Counted from the first letter of the stretch, positions 1 to 7,464 are shown. The stretch is DNA of 15,870 nt from an uncultured Spirochaetales bacterium (GCA_947306375.1 CAMZGJ010000007.1:1-15870); one strand, 5' to 3'. Program-made: numbers and translations. The notes: generated by a model from the sequence alone, not told the origin.

Positions 1-30
1 TCTGAGCTTTCCGTTCTTTACCGATGGAGA

Positions 31-112
31 GTAGTATAAAAAGCCCGGTTTTGAGGGGAATATATGCTAAAAATAAGATAAAAAAGCATGAAAACGGGCG
101 TTTTTATACTAC
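31..112. terminator. Bidirectional terminator-like hairpin after rlmD-like gene
   Basis: Two 22-base arms (31-52 and 91-112) are imperfect inverted repeats. The outer 12 bases, GTAGTATAAAAA, pair perfectly with TTTTTATACTAC. Inside these a GC-rich core (GCCCGG against CGGGC) is flanked by TTTT/AAAA. A smaller inverted repeat, ATGCT/AGCAT, lies in the loop at 64-68 and 85-89. Reading the minus strand, the core stem is followed by TTTTT, as expected for intrinsic termination of the operon ending in rlmD. On the plus strand it is likewise followed by TTTTT, so it could also stop transcription entering from the left. The rlmD stop codon lies inside the outer arm. Confidence 0.7.
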
Positions 113-1267
113 GCCTGATACTCTTTCAAGAAGTACCACAGTCTCAACATGAGAAGTCTGGGGAAACATGTCCACCGGCTGGGCGCCCACTGCCCTGTAT
201 TCCCCGCGGCTGTGGATGTAGCGCAAATCTCTGGCAAGAGTCTGCGGATTGCAGGAGATGTAGATTATGCTGCGCGGGGCCATGCGCATGGCTGCGGCAA
301 GAAACTTCTCGGTACTGCCCGCGCGCGGAGGGTCAAGGAAGAGAATATCACAGGACTGCCCCTTTGACGCCATGTCCTTGAGAATATCGGAGGCATCTCC
401 GCAGACAAAAGATGCATTGGAAATGTTGTTTTTAAGTGCGTTGAAGCGCGCATCTTCAACTGCGGAGGGGTTGAGCTCAATGCCTGTGACCCGCCCTGCC
501 CCGGAGGCTGCGGCTATCAGCCCTATGGTTCCGGTGCCGCAGTAGGCGTCTATAACAGTTTCCTTGCCGGAAAAGCGGGCCATCTTCATGGCGGCTTTGA
601 ACATTCTCTGAGCCTGGACAGAGTTGACCTGCCAGAAACTCTTGGGCCCTATGCGGAAAGTAAGGCCGCACAGAACATCCTCAATACAGCCGTCTCCGCA
701 GACAAGCTTTTCAGGAAGATCTGAAAGGACCATTGAGGTGTCCTCCGTGTTCCTGTTCAGGAGGATGGTGCGGATGCACGGATGAAGGGATAAAAGCTCA
801 CGGACAAAGGCCTTTTCCTGTCTGAAACGGAAGTCCGAGCAGACAAGAACAACCATGGCCTGGGAAGTGGATTCAGAGTAGCGGATAAGGACGTGGCGCA
901 GGAAGCCTGTGTACGCGTCCTCATTGTAAATCTGCATTCCAAGCTTCTTGACTAGCATTTTTACGCTCTGAGGAATCTCATCCGCGGTGCGGTTTTCTAT
1001 CATGCAGGAGCGCACGGGAATAATGAGGTGCGTGCCTTTGCGGTAGATTCCGCTTACAATCTCTCCCCGTCTTGAAAGGCCGAACACACTCTGAATCTTG
1101 TTGCGGTAGTGAAATGGGTCATTCATGGCATAGATAGGTGCCACCGGGCAGAACGGACCTATCAGATCCTCCACGCAGGCCTGCTTCATTTCAAGCTGTT
1201 GGGAATACTTGATTCCGTTGAGGTCGCAGCCGCCGCAGGATTGAGCCTTGGGACAGGTACTTGCCAT
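104..1267 (-). CDS. rlmD: 23S rRNA (uracil-C5)-methyltransferase, RlmD/RumA type, lacking the TRAM domain
   Basis: This 387-residue protein belongs to the RumA/TrmA class of SAM-dependent enzymes that methylate C5 of uridine in RNA. Seen: an iron-sulfur cysteine set C5, C11, C14 and C88 with almost the E. coli RumA spacing (x5, x2, about 72); the SAM-binding loop DAYCGTGTIGL at about 240-250; LDPPRAG at 311-317; the nucleophile motif ISCNPQTLARDL with C339; and HVETVVLL with the general-base glutamate E375. The usual N-terminal TRAM RNA-binding domain (about 75 residues) is absent, because the ATG lies only four codons before the first cluster cysteine. The gene begins 13 bases after psuG and is probably co-transcribed with it. 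No strong ribosome binding site is visible. The modified position (U1939, U747 or both) cannot be assigned from sequence, so the symbol is provisional. Confidence 0.88.
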   Translation of the reverse strand: MASTCPKAQSCGGCDLNGIKYSQQLEMKQACVEDLIGPFCPVAPIYAMNDPFHYRNKIQSVFGLSRRGEIVSGIYRKGTHLIIPVRSCMIENRTADEIPQSVKMLVKKLGMQIYNEDAYTGFLRHVLIRYSESTSQAMVVLVCSDFRFRQEKAFVRELLSLHPCIRTILLNRNTEDTSMVLSDLPEKLVCGDGCIEDVLCGLTFRIGPKSFWQVNSVQAQRMFKAAMKMARFSGKETVIDAYCGTGTIGLIAAASGAGRVTGIELNPSAVEDARFNALKNNISNASFVCGDASDILKDMASKGQSCDILFLDPPRAGSTEKFLAAAMRMAPRSIIYISCNPQTLARDLRYIHSRGEYRAVGAQPVDMFPQTSHVETVVLLERVSGVV

Positions 1268-1280
1268 GAGGGATTATGCC

Positions 1281-2192
1281 TTATTTCTCAATCTCAGCTG
1301 CAATTGCGGCTGCAAGCGCTGCATTGTTGAGAACAAGCTTTATGTTGGATTCCAGGCTGTCACCGCCGGTAATCTTCTGAACCTTGTCCAGAAGGTAGGG
1401 AGTGGTCTCCTTGCCGCGGATTCCAAGACCGTTCATCTCAAAGAGGGCCTCTTCAATTGCCCGGTTAATGCGCTCCGGACTCATGGAGTATTCCACCGGG
1501 ATGGGGTTTGCAACAATAAAACCGGTATTCATTTCCAGAGCCTCGCGGGCCTTCCAGACCTCTGCAATCTCTGCCGGTCTGTCTGCGCGCATGGGTGCCT
1601 TTATTCCGCTTGTGCGGGTGTAGAAAGCCGGAAGCTCGTCCGTGCCGTAGGCAAAAACGGGAACTCCCTTTGTTTCAAGATATTCCATGGTGAGGTTGAG
1701 GTCCAGAATGGCCTTTGCGCCCGCACAGACCACCAGAACCGGTGTTTTTGTAAATTCATCCAGGTCTGCGGAGATGTCCATTGTCTTCTCTGCACCCCTG
1801 TGAACTCCGCCTATTCCTCCGGTTGCAAAAACCTTGATTCCGGCCATGGCGGCAATAATCATTGTGGCGGCAACGGTGGTTGCGCCGTCTTCCTGCTTTG
1901 CAACTACAACGGGAATGTCCCTGCGGCTGACCTTTGTAATTGCCGGACCCTTCTTTCCGAAGTACTCAAGGTCATCGGCCGTAAGGCCTACTTTCAGCCT
2001 TCCGCCTATTATGGCAATTGTGGCCGGCACGGCGCCGTTGTCCCTTATTGTCTGTTCAACCATGAGAGCCGTTTCCACATTGCGCGGGTACGGCATTCCG
2101 TGGCTGATTATTGTGCTTTCAAGGGCCACTACGGGCCTTTTGTCCTTAAGTGCCTGTTTTACTTCTTCCTTTATATCCAGAAACGGGTTCAC
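1281..2192 (-). CDS. psuG: Pseudouridine-5'-phosphate glycosidase
   Basis: PsuG reversibly cleaves the C-C glycosidic bond of pseudouridine 5'-phosphate to uracil and ribose 5-phosphate, the second step of pseudouridine catabolism. The 303-residue product has the full family pattern: ALESTIISHG with E25, TKVSRRD with K87, GGVHRGAE with H131, SADL with D143 and CAGAK with K160. These correspond to E. coli E31, K93, H137, D149 and K166 at a constant offset of six. I chose a GTG start at 2192: it overlaps the psuK stop in a GTGA arrangement and has GGAGG seven bases upstream. Reading further upstream in frame gives sequence that only shadows psuK. The overlap implies translational coupling to the kinase. 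Confidence 0.95.
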   Translation of the reverse strand: MNPFLDIKEEVKQALKDKRPVVALESTIISHGMPYPRNVETALMVEQTIRDNGAVPATIAIIGGRLKVGLTADDLEYFGKKGPAITKVSRRDIPVVVAKQEDGATTVAATMIIAAMAGIKVFATGGIGGVHRGAEKTMDISADLDEFTKTPVLVVCAGAKAILDLNLTMEYLETKGVPVFAYGTDELPAFYTRTSGIKAPMRADRPAEIAEVWKAREALEMNTGFIVANPIPVEYSMSPERINRAIEEALFEMNGLGIRGKETTPYLLDKVQKITGGDSLESNIKLVLNNAALAAAIAAEIEK

Positions 2193-3145
2193 CTGATAAC
2201 CTCCTCTTTTATCTCGGCTTCTGCGTTGAAGCGCTCCACTGTCTCCTTGAGTGTTGTGTATGACATATCCCTGTTCACGGAGGCAAAGCTCTGTGAGTTG
2301 AGGAAAGATGCCGCCTGTCCCATTACAAGGGCGTCTCTGAGATTCCTGCCCCTGATCAGTCCGATAAGGAAGCCCGCAAGAAGGGCGTCTCCGCATCCGC
2401 TGGTGTTCTGGGACGGCTTGGTGTTGGGAAGGTTTGAGACGTAGCATGTGTGAATGCCTTTTTTGTCCCTGCAAAAGCCCATGGCGCCTTCCCTGCCCAG
2501 GGTTATTATCCCCTGCTCCAGTCCCTTGTCCAGGAGGGCCCTCATACACTGCTCAGCCGAGTAGTCCTCGTTGCCGGCAAGGGTGCGTGCCTCTCCCAGA
2601 TTGGCCTTCAGCAGCCAGAGCTTGTCCAGCACGTCCGCAAGTTTTCCGCACTTGAAAGTGGACACGGCGTCTGCTATGAGGGTGTAGTCATGGCTGCATA
2701 TCTCATCAATGGCAGCCTTCTCCAGATTGGCCTCAAAAACAACGTAATTTGCAAAATAAAGCATGTTGATGTTGTCTTTTATGACCTGGGGCGTAATCCT
2801 GGACGTAATGTCCATGTCATTAATACCCACCACAAAACTGCCGTCTCCGTCATTAATGCTCACATAAACGCCGGTCTTCTCTCCGTGAAACGGTTCTGCA
2901 AGTAGGCTCATGCCCTGCTCCCTGGCGTTGTCCGCAATTACTGAGCCGAAGCTGTCATCCCCTATTGCCGTCAGGAGGTTCACGTCCGCACCGAAGAGGC
3001 TGAGATCCTCTGCAATGTTGCGGCCCACGCCGCCTATTGCAAACTCAATCTCCCCTATGTTTGAATCATAACTTCTGAGCGTGCCGCTGCTCTTTGCGCA
3101 GATGTCTATGTTGGAGGCACCCACTACAACAATGTTGGCTTCCAT
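2189..3145 (-). CDS. psuK: Pseudouridine kinase, PfkB family
   Basis: A 318-residue ribokinase-fold (PfkB) sugar kinase. The first family signature, with GGVGRNIAEDL, lies at about 38-48. The ATP-binding/catalytic signature NTSGCGDALLAGF lies at 247-259, with D253 as the expected catalytic base; it starts with Asn where many members have Asp. PfkB sequences alone rarely give the substrate. The pseudouridine assignment rests on the GTGA overlap with psuG, the partner that consumes pseudouridine 5'-phosphate. The ATG lies three bases after the aldehyde dehydrogenase stop, with GGGGTGAG just upstream as ribosome binding site. It acts in the cytoplasm, on pseudouridine released from RNA turnover or taken up. 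Confidence 0.9.
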   Translation of the reverse strand: MEANIVVVGASNIDICAKSSGTLRSYDSNIGEIEFAIGGVGRNIAEDLSLFGADVNLLTAIGDDSFGSVIADNAREQGMSLLAEPFHGEKTGVYVSINDGDGSFVVGINDMDITSRITPQVIKDNINMLYFANYVVFEANLEKAAIDEICSHDYTLIADAVSTFKCGKLADVLDKLWLLKANLGEARTLAGNEDYSAEQCMRALLDKGLEQGIITLGREGAMGFCRDKKGIHTCYVSNLPNTKPSQNTSGCGDALLAGFLIGLIRGRNLRDALVMGQAASFLNSQSFASVNRDMSYTTLKETVERFNAEAEIKEEVIR

Positions 3146-3148
3146 AAC

Positions 3149-4540
3149 TCACCCCATGAATTTCCTTATGGTCTTAAGTTTCCTCTCCGTGTACGGATGA
3201 TACCTCATGGGCAGATCTATTGCACAGGATTTGGAAACAATGCTTTTGTAGTGCGTGAAGGTATCAAAGCTAGCCTTGCCGTGATAACTTCCCATTCCGC
3301 TGTTCCCCACCCCGCCGAACGGCATGTAGGGCGTTGCCAGATGGATTATCGTGTCATTAACGCACCCGCCTCCGAAGCTCACACTTTCCAGGACCTTCTT
3401 TCTGAACTTCCTGTCGGATGTGAACAGATACAGTGCAAGAGGCCTGGGTCTGCGCCGTACCTCTTCAAGGGTCCTGTCCTCTTTCTCAAAGACCAGAACA
3501 GGCAGGACGGGACCAAAAATCTCCTCCTGCATTATTGCGCTGTCCCAGGTAACCTCAGTCAGCACCGCAGGCTCCGCAAAACGGGATTTTTCATCCCTCT
3601 GCCAGTCCGAGCCCCTTACGGTTCTGAGCCTGGCACCGCCCTCAAGTGTTTTTTCAACAAGGGAACAGACCCTGTCAAAGTGTTTTTTATTCACAATAAC
3701 CGGCATTGAATCATACCCGTTGGGGAAAAACTCTTCAACCGCCTTGAGATAGTTCTCAACAAAAGCTTCCTTTACATCCCTGTGGATAAGAACATAGTCC
3801 GGGGCAACACAGGTCTGACCGGCATTCAGAACCTTTCCGAAGGCCACCCTCTTTGCCGCAACCTTGATATTTGCGCTTTTGTCTATGATTACCGGACTCT
3901 TTCCTCCAAGCTCAAGACTCACCGGGGTAAGGTGAGCCGCAGCCTTCTCCATAACAATTTTTCCCACGGCCGGACTGCCGGTAAAGAAGATGTAGTCCCA
4001 CTTCTGCTCCAGAAGCGCCGCATTCTCTTCCCGTCCTCCTTCAACAACTGCAACAAGTTCCTCCGGAAAGGCCTTTTTAACCACCTCCGCAATCAGATGC
4101 GAGGTTGCAGGTGAATATGCGGAAGGTTTTACAACCACGGTGTTGCCCGCGGCAACGGCCCCTATTACCGGCTCAAGAGAGAGCTGGAACGGGTAGTTCC
4201 ACGGAGACATGATAAGAACGGTCCCGTAGGGCTCCGGAACAACAAAACTGCGTGACGGAAACTGCGCCAACGGAGTGCGGACCTTTCTGACCTCCGCCCA
4301 TTTATGCAGGTGTGAGGCAACGTACTTAAGCTCATCCAGAACCATGCCCGTCTCAGTCATAAGGCTTTCCATTGAATGTTTGCGCAGGTCACTGTAAAGG
4401 GCACTGTCAATGTCTTTGATGCTGTCCTCAATGACCTTGGAAAAGCATGCAAGCATTGCATGCCTGTAATGAACGTTCAAAGTGGTGCCGGTTTCAAAGA
4501 AAGTCCTCTGTTTTGCAATTATTCTCTCAATTTCCGTCAT
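3149..4540 (-). CDS. NAD(P)-dependent aldehyde dehydrogenase, ALDH3-like class
   Basis: A cytoplasmic aldehyde dehydrogenase of 463 residues, a length typical of the shorter ALDH3/fatty-aldehyde type. Visible motifs are the cofactor/oxyanion segment SPWNYP with N115, FFTGSPAVGK at 185-194, the catalytic base region LELGGKSP with E210, the nucleophile motif NAGQTC with C244, and the C-terminal MPFGGVGNSGMG. I chose the ATG at 4540, whose product starts MTEIERIIAKQR as in relatives. An in-frame TTG 39 bases upstream lies inside a terminator hairpin. No Shine-Dalgarno is evident before the ATG. It heads the operon with psuK, psuG and rlmD. Its substrate is unknown, and no step of pseudouridine degradation needs it. 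Confidence 0.9.
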   Translation of the reverse strand: MTEIERIIAKQRTFFETGTTLNVHYRHAMLACFSKVIEDSIKDIDSALYSDLRKHSMESLMTETGMVLDELKYVASHLHKWAEVRKVRTPLAQFPSRSFVVPEPYGTVLIMSPWNYPFQLSLEPVIGAVAAGNTVVVKPSAYSPATSHLIAEVVKKAFPEELVAVVEGGREENAALLEQKWDYIFFTGSPAVGKIVMEKAAAHLTPVSLELGGKSPVIIDKSANIKVAAKRVAFGKVLNAGQTCVAPDYVLIHRDVKEAFVENYLKAVEEFFPNGYDSMPVIVNKKHFDRVCSLVEKTLEGGARLRTVRGSDWQRDEKSRFAEPAVLTEVTWDSAIMQEEIFGPVLPVLVFEKEDRTLEEVRRRPRPLALYLFTSDRKFRKKVLESVSFGGGCVNDTIIHLATPYMPFGGVGNSGMGSYHGKASFDTFTHYKSIVSKSCAIDLPMRYHPYTERKLKTIRKFMG

Positions 4541-4557
4541 AAGCAAAAGTATCAAAT

Positions 4558-4586
4558 AAGCCCCCTGCACGGCGTGCAAGGGGCTT
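4558..4586 (-). terminator. Hairpin terminator or attenuator between SDR gene and aldehyde dehydrogenase gene
   Basis: Read on the minus strand, AAGCCCC pairs with GGGGCTT and TGCAC with GTGCA around a three-base GGC loop: 12 base pairs with one mismatch. The sequence after it (ATTTGATACTTTT) is T-rich but not a clean run. It lies 17 bases after the SDR stop codon and ends 17 bases before the aldehyde dehydrogenase ATG, so it is a terminator for the SDR gene and/or a leader hairpin for the next gene. Confidence 0.7.
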
Positions 4587-4603
4587 GAATATCAATAATT
4601 CAA

Positions 4604-5419
4604 TTACTGGGGCTGCTTGCCTATGTAGGCAAGAATACCGCCGTCAACATAAAGGATGTGACCGTTGACAAAGTCACTGGCCTTGGAGGCAAGGAACAGA
4701 GCCGGGCCCTGAAGGTCTTCAATCTCTCCCCATCTTGCAGCCGGTGTTTTGGCAACAATGAACTGGTCAAACGGATGTCTGCTTCCGTCAGCCTGGCGCT
4801 CTCTGAGAGGTGCGGTCTGCGGTGTGGCAATATATCCGGGTCCTATGCCGTTGCACTGGATGTTGTGCTCACCGTACTCGGAACAGATGTTGCGTGTCAG
4901 CATCTTCAGTCCGCCCTTGGCGGCAGCATAAGCACTTACCGTCTCACGGCCAAGCTCACTCATCATTGAGCAGATGTTGATAATCTTACCCGCACCCATC
5001 TCAATCATTCCGGGCAGAACAGCCTTGGCACAGATGAACGGAGCATTCAGGTCAACATCAACAACCTGTCTGAAATCCGCTGCAGACATCTCAAGCATGG
5101 GAATTCTCTTGATAATACCTGCATTGTTGACCAGGATGTTGATCTTCTGTCCGAAGTCCTTCTCAATCTGCTTTACGGTCCTGATAATCTCTTCCTCATT
5201 GGTGACATCGCAAACATAGCCTTTGACATCCTTGATTCCGGCTTCCTTGTAGTTTGCGTATCCCATATCAACCTGTTCTTGGTTAATGGAGTTAAATGCA
5301 ATCTTTGCACCGGCCTTTGCATAAGCGCTGGCAATTGCAAAACCAATTCCGTAAACTGCGCCCGTAATCCAGGCCAGTTGTCCCTTCAGTGAAAACTGTT
5401 CTTCAATGTAATTGTTCAT
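4604..5419 (-). CDS. Gluconate 5-dehydrogenase-like short-chain dehydrogenase (SDR)
   Basis: A classical SDR of 271 residues. Seen: the cofactor loop TGAVYGIG at 19-26, NNAG at 98-101, and the catalytic set S151, Y164 and K168. The C-terminus VNGHILYVDGGILAYIGKQP matches what I recall of gluconate 5-dehydrogenase/2-deoxygluconate 3-dehydrogenase (IdnO/KduD) enzymes, which interconvert gluconate and 5-ketogluconate or keto-deoxy sugars. The exact sugar acid is inferred, since this SDR subfamily is not resolved by motif. The gene follows the GNAT gene by 20 bases on the same strand, with only a weak ribosome binding site. A hairpin follows the stop codon. No transporter or kinase for a sugar acid lies nearby. 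Confidence 0.85.
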   Translation of the reverse strand: MNNYIEEQFSLKGQLAWITGAVYGIGFAIASAYAKAGAKIAFNSINQEQVDMGYANYKEAGIKDVKGYVCDVTNEEEIIRTVKQIEKDFGQKINILVNNAGIIKRIPMLEMSAADFRQVVDVDLNAPFICAKAVLPGMIEMGAGKIINICSMMSELGRETVSAYAAAKGGLKMLTRNICSEYGEHNIQCNGIGPGYIATPQTAPLRERQADGSRHPFDQFIVAKTPAARWGEIEDLQGPALFLASKASDFVNGHILYVDGGILAYIGKQPQ

Positions 5420-5439
5420 AATACCTAAATCCTAAACTT

Positions 5440-6186
5440 TTATTTCCTGTTAGTCAAAAGTTTTCCCCAGTAGACCAGGTCATCCGAGATTTTCAATCCC
5501 AGCATTCTCTGTATTTTCAGGGAAACGGCATTGTTGTCCCAGACATGACAGAACGGCACCATTCCCATGGAAACAAGACGGTTGATGAGAAACATCTCCA
5601 ACGCGGTTCCGAAACCGCGATTCCTGTACTCGGGAAGTACTTCCAGCATGCCCATTGCCCCCTCGGAATGAACGCCGATGTATCCCACACACTGATTGTC
5701 CAGAAATCCTCCGAAAACCATCCCTTCAAGCATCTTTTGTGCTGTCTCAAGAGCATTTTCGGAATCTCTGATTGCAGTGTATGTCCTGCTTACCAGGCCG
5801 GCATGGTTTTTGTCCAGTCTCCTGATTTCAAGCTCCGACGGAACATCAAACACGGTGTCCGTCAAATAAGCGCCCACATAGCAGGGATATGAATACCATG
5901 AGATTGTTTCAAAGTTCTCAAACAACTGACGGCATTCTTTTCCATGAACGCACACATCATCCCCGTCACGGCTCTCAGAGTTGATAATCTGCATGATTTC
6001 ATGCGCGGCTTCAGCTGACTGTGCGGCAACCATCCATGCCCCGTTCACATAGACAAGAACTCCGTCCGTGCGTGCAAAAAAGACCTTGCCTATGCCCCTT
6101 CTGATTGGTTCCGTCAGGTCTATGTAAAGGGTCCTGTCCCATTGTGAGAGAATTTCAAGGGCCTGTATGTTCAAATCTGTGTTCAT
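5440..6186 (-). CDS. GNAT-family N-acetyltransferase with an extra N-terminal region
   Basis: A protein of 248 residues. The C-terminal part (about 117-245) is a GNAT fold: the beta4/pyrophosphate-binding segment LEVLPEYRNRGFGTALEMF (181-199) carries the RxxGxG acetyl-CoA loop, followed by HVWDNNAVSLKIQRMLG. The first 110 residues match no motif I recognise and may be a degenerate GNAT half. The acceptor substrate is unknown. The ATG has AAGGA about ten bases upstream. It is the first gene of a pair with the downstream SDR and is divergent from the plus-strand GNAT gene at 6260. The two GNAT proteins are not obviously duplicates. Confidence 0.85.
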   Translation of the reverse strand: MNTDLNIQALEILSQWDRTLYIDLTEPIRRGIGKVFFARTDGVLVYVNGAWMVAAQSAEAAHEIMQIINSESRDGDDVCVHGKECRQLFENFETISWYSYPCYVGAYLTDTVFDVPSELEIRRLDKNHAGLVSRTYTAIRDSENALETAQKMLEGMVFGGFLDNQCVGYIGVHSEGAMGMLEVLPEYRNRGFGTALEMFLINRLVSMGMVPFCHVWDNNAVSLKIQRMLGLKISDDLVYWGKLLTNRK

Positions 6187-6222
6187 GGTTTTTGATCCTT
6201 ATTTTCAGTCTATCAGTTTCCC

Positions 6223-6251
6223 TGAAAAAAGTTCAGATATCGTGCTACTAT
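6223..6251 (+). promoter_or_regulatory. Putative promoter of the plus-strand GNAT gene (near-leaderless)
   Basis: A candidate -35 TGAAAA (6223-6228) and an extended -10 TGC-TACTAT (6243-6251) are 17 bases apart. Only eight bases separate the -10 from the ATG at 6260, so the transcript would begin one or two bases before the start codon. The -35 is a poor match to consensus. Confidence 0.4.
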
Positions 6252-6259
6252 TGAATTAC

Positions 6260-6808
6260 ATGGAGTACTGCAAATCTACTGTTCTGAAAAACGGAAAAAC
6301 CTGCATCATAAGAAACGGATGCGAGGAGGACGGCAAAGCCGCCCTTGAGAACTTCATCCTGAGTCACGGAGAAACCGACAACATGCTCACCTACCCGGAT
6401 GAAATAACATTAACCGTTGAGCAGGAAAGATCCTATCTTAAAGACAAACAACAAAGCACGGATGAAGTCATTATAGTTGCTGATGTTGACGGCAGGATTG
6501 CAGGTATGGCCGGCGTAGACTGCGTCAGAAACAGGGAAAAGACACGGCACCGCGCCGTTTTCGGAATCCATGTGGAGAAAGCCTACTGGGGTCTGGGCAT
6601 AGGCCGGGCCATGACTCAGGCCTGCATAGAGTGTGCCCGTAAAGCCGGATACTCTCAGCTTGAACTGGATGTGGTGGCGGACAACAAAAGCGCACTCAAG
6701 TTGTACGAGAGTGAAGGTTTTATTGAATACGGACGCAACCCAAGGGGCTTCAAATCCCGCTCGGGCTCATGGCAGGAACTTGTTCTGATGAGAAAAGTTC
6801 TGGATTGA
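6260..6808 (+). CDS. GNAT-family N-acetyltransferase
   Basis: A 182-residue single-domain GNAT enzyme. The acetyl-CoA-binding motif A is the stretch around YWGLGIGRAM (109-118), which fits the Q/R-x-x-G-x-G/A pattern with Trp-Gly in the first position. Motif B includes LELDVVADNKSALKLYESEGF (135-155). The pattern resembles acetyltransferases acting on small molecules or amines; the substrate is unknown. I preferred the ATG at 6260 because a longer reading from 6167 overlaps the start of the divergent GNAT gene and adds 31 unrelated residues. No Shine-Dalgarno is visible, in line with the predicted near-leaderless mRNA. Its stop lies eight bases from the converging macrodomain gene, with no terminator between them. 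Confidence 0.82.
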   Translation: MEYCKSTVLKNGKTCIIRNGCEEDGKAALENFILSHGETDNMLTYPDEITLTVEQERSYLKDKQQSTDEVIIVADVDGRIAGMAGVDCVRNREKTRHRAVFGIHVEKAYWGLGIGRAMTQACIECARKAGYSQLELDVVADNKSALKLYESEGFIEYGRNPRGFKSRSGSWQELVLMRKVLD

Positions 6809-6816
6809 AGCCTTTA

Positions 6817-7341
6817 TCAGACTGTTCCGTCCTTAGGGCAGATTGCCCTGTAAACAGCATACTCCCTGTCATTGTAACAACAGAAGTAAACATCAATTTC
6901 CGCGTTTTCATGGACCTTCAGCCAGTCTTTTACAGTTTTCACCGCTATCTCTGAGGCTTGTTGAAGAGGGTATCCGTACACCCCGGTTGAGATGCAGCAG
7001 AAAGCAATGCTATGCAAGTTGTTCTCATAGGCAAGGTCCATACTGCGTGAATAGCAGGAGGCAAGAAGCCGGGCACACTTTTCTTTTTCTGATTCTGAAT
7101 AGACAGGCCCCACCGTGTGGATTACATGTTTTGCCTTCAGAGCATAACCCTTTGTAATCTTGGCATCTCCCGTTTCACAACCGCCCAGGTCATAGCACTC
7201 CTCCGTCAGAAGAGGCCCTGCGGCCCTGTGGATTGCTCCGTCCACCCCGCCGCCACCGAGTAACGTGTTGTTTGCCGCATTCACTATGGCATCTGTGTTC
7301 ATCTCAACCACACTGCCGCGCACTACGTTTATGCTGCTCAC
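6817..7341 (-). CDS. Macrodomain protein (ADP-ribose-binding, O-acetyl-ADP-ribose deacetylase-like)
   Basis: A stand-alone macrodomain of 174 residues. Seen: DAIVNAANNTLLGGGGVDGAI (17-37), with N24 and D34 at the catalytic positions of YmdB-type deacetylases; KHVIHTVGP at 71-79; and the phosphate-binding loop ISTGVYGYP at 117-125. Members of this class bind ADP-ribose and remove acetyl groups from O-acetyl-ADP-ribose, or ADP-ribose from proteins. The start is a GTG with AGGAGG seven bases upstream. The gene sits beside two GNAT genes and the toxin island. A link to NAD/ADP-ribose signalling is possible but not shown. Confidence 0.9.
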   Translation of the reverse strand: MSSINVVRGSVVEMNTDAIVNAANNTLLGGGGVDGAIHRAAGPLLTEECYDLGGCETGDAKITKGYALKAKHVIHTVGPVYSESEKEKCARLLASCYSRSMDLAYENNLHSIAFCCISTGVYGYPLQQASEIAVKTVKDWLKVHENAEIDVYFCCYNDREYAVYRAICPKDGTV

Positions 7342-7361
7342 TTTCTGTCCTCCTCTACCGG

Positions 7362-7367
7362 ATTATA
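7362..7367 (-). promoter_or_regulatory. Putative -10 box of the macrodomain gene
   Basis: A perfect TATAAT on the minus strand, 20 bases before the GTG start, has a weak TGAAAA 17 bases further upstream. The leader would be short, just long enough to hold the AGGAGG ribosome binding site. Confidence 0.45.
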
Positions 7368-7464
7368 ATCAGCCCCGGGTCCTGTTTTCACAATACACAC
7401 CATTTATCTGCTTGGCAACGTTTAAACACTCAAAGCTCTATGTATATTAGTTGCTTTCATTCTC

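Noticed and set aside
1248..2444. Long plus-strand open frame (about 398 codons) opposite psuG and psuK.
   Set aside because: It lies antisense to two well-recognised genes, is very rich in Cys and Asn/Gly, and shows no known motif; it arises from the codon bias of the opposite strand.
2193..2549. In-frame extension of psuG upstream to give a 422-residue protein.
   Set aside because: The added residues are the out-of-frame shadow of psuK and have low-complexity, basic composition. The GTG at 2192 has an ideal ribosome binding site and matches the family's N-terminus.
4541..4579. TTG start for the aldehyde dehydrogenase adding 13 residues.
   Set aside because: The extension is encoded by the hairpin itself and the extra residues are not found in relatives, as far as I recall.
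6167..6259. Longer start for the plus-strand GNAT gene.
   Set aside because: The extra residues overlap the start of the divergent GNAT gene, cross the predicted promoter and do not resemble a GNAT N-terminus.
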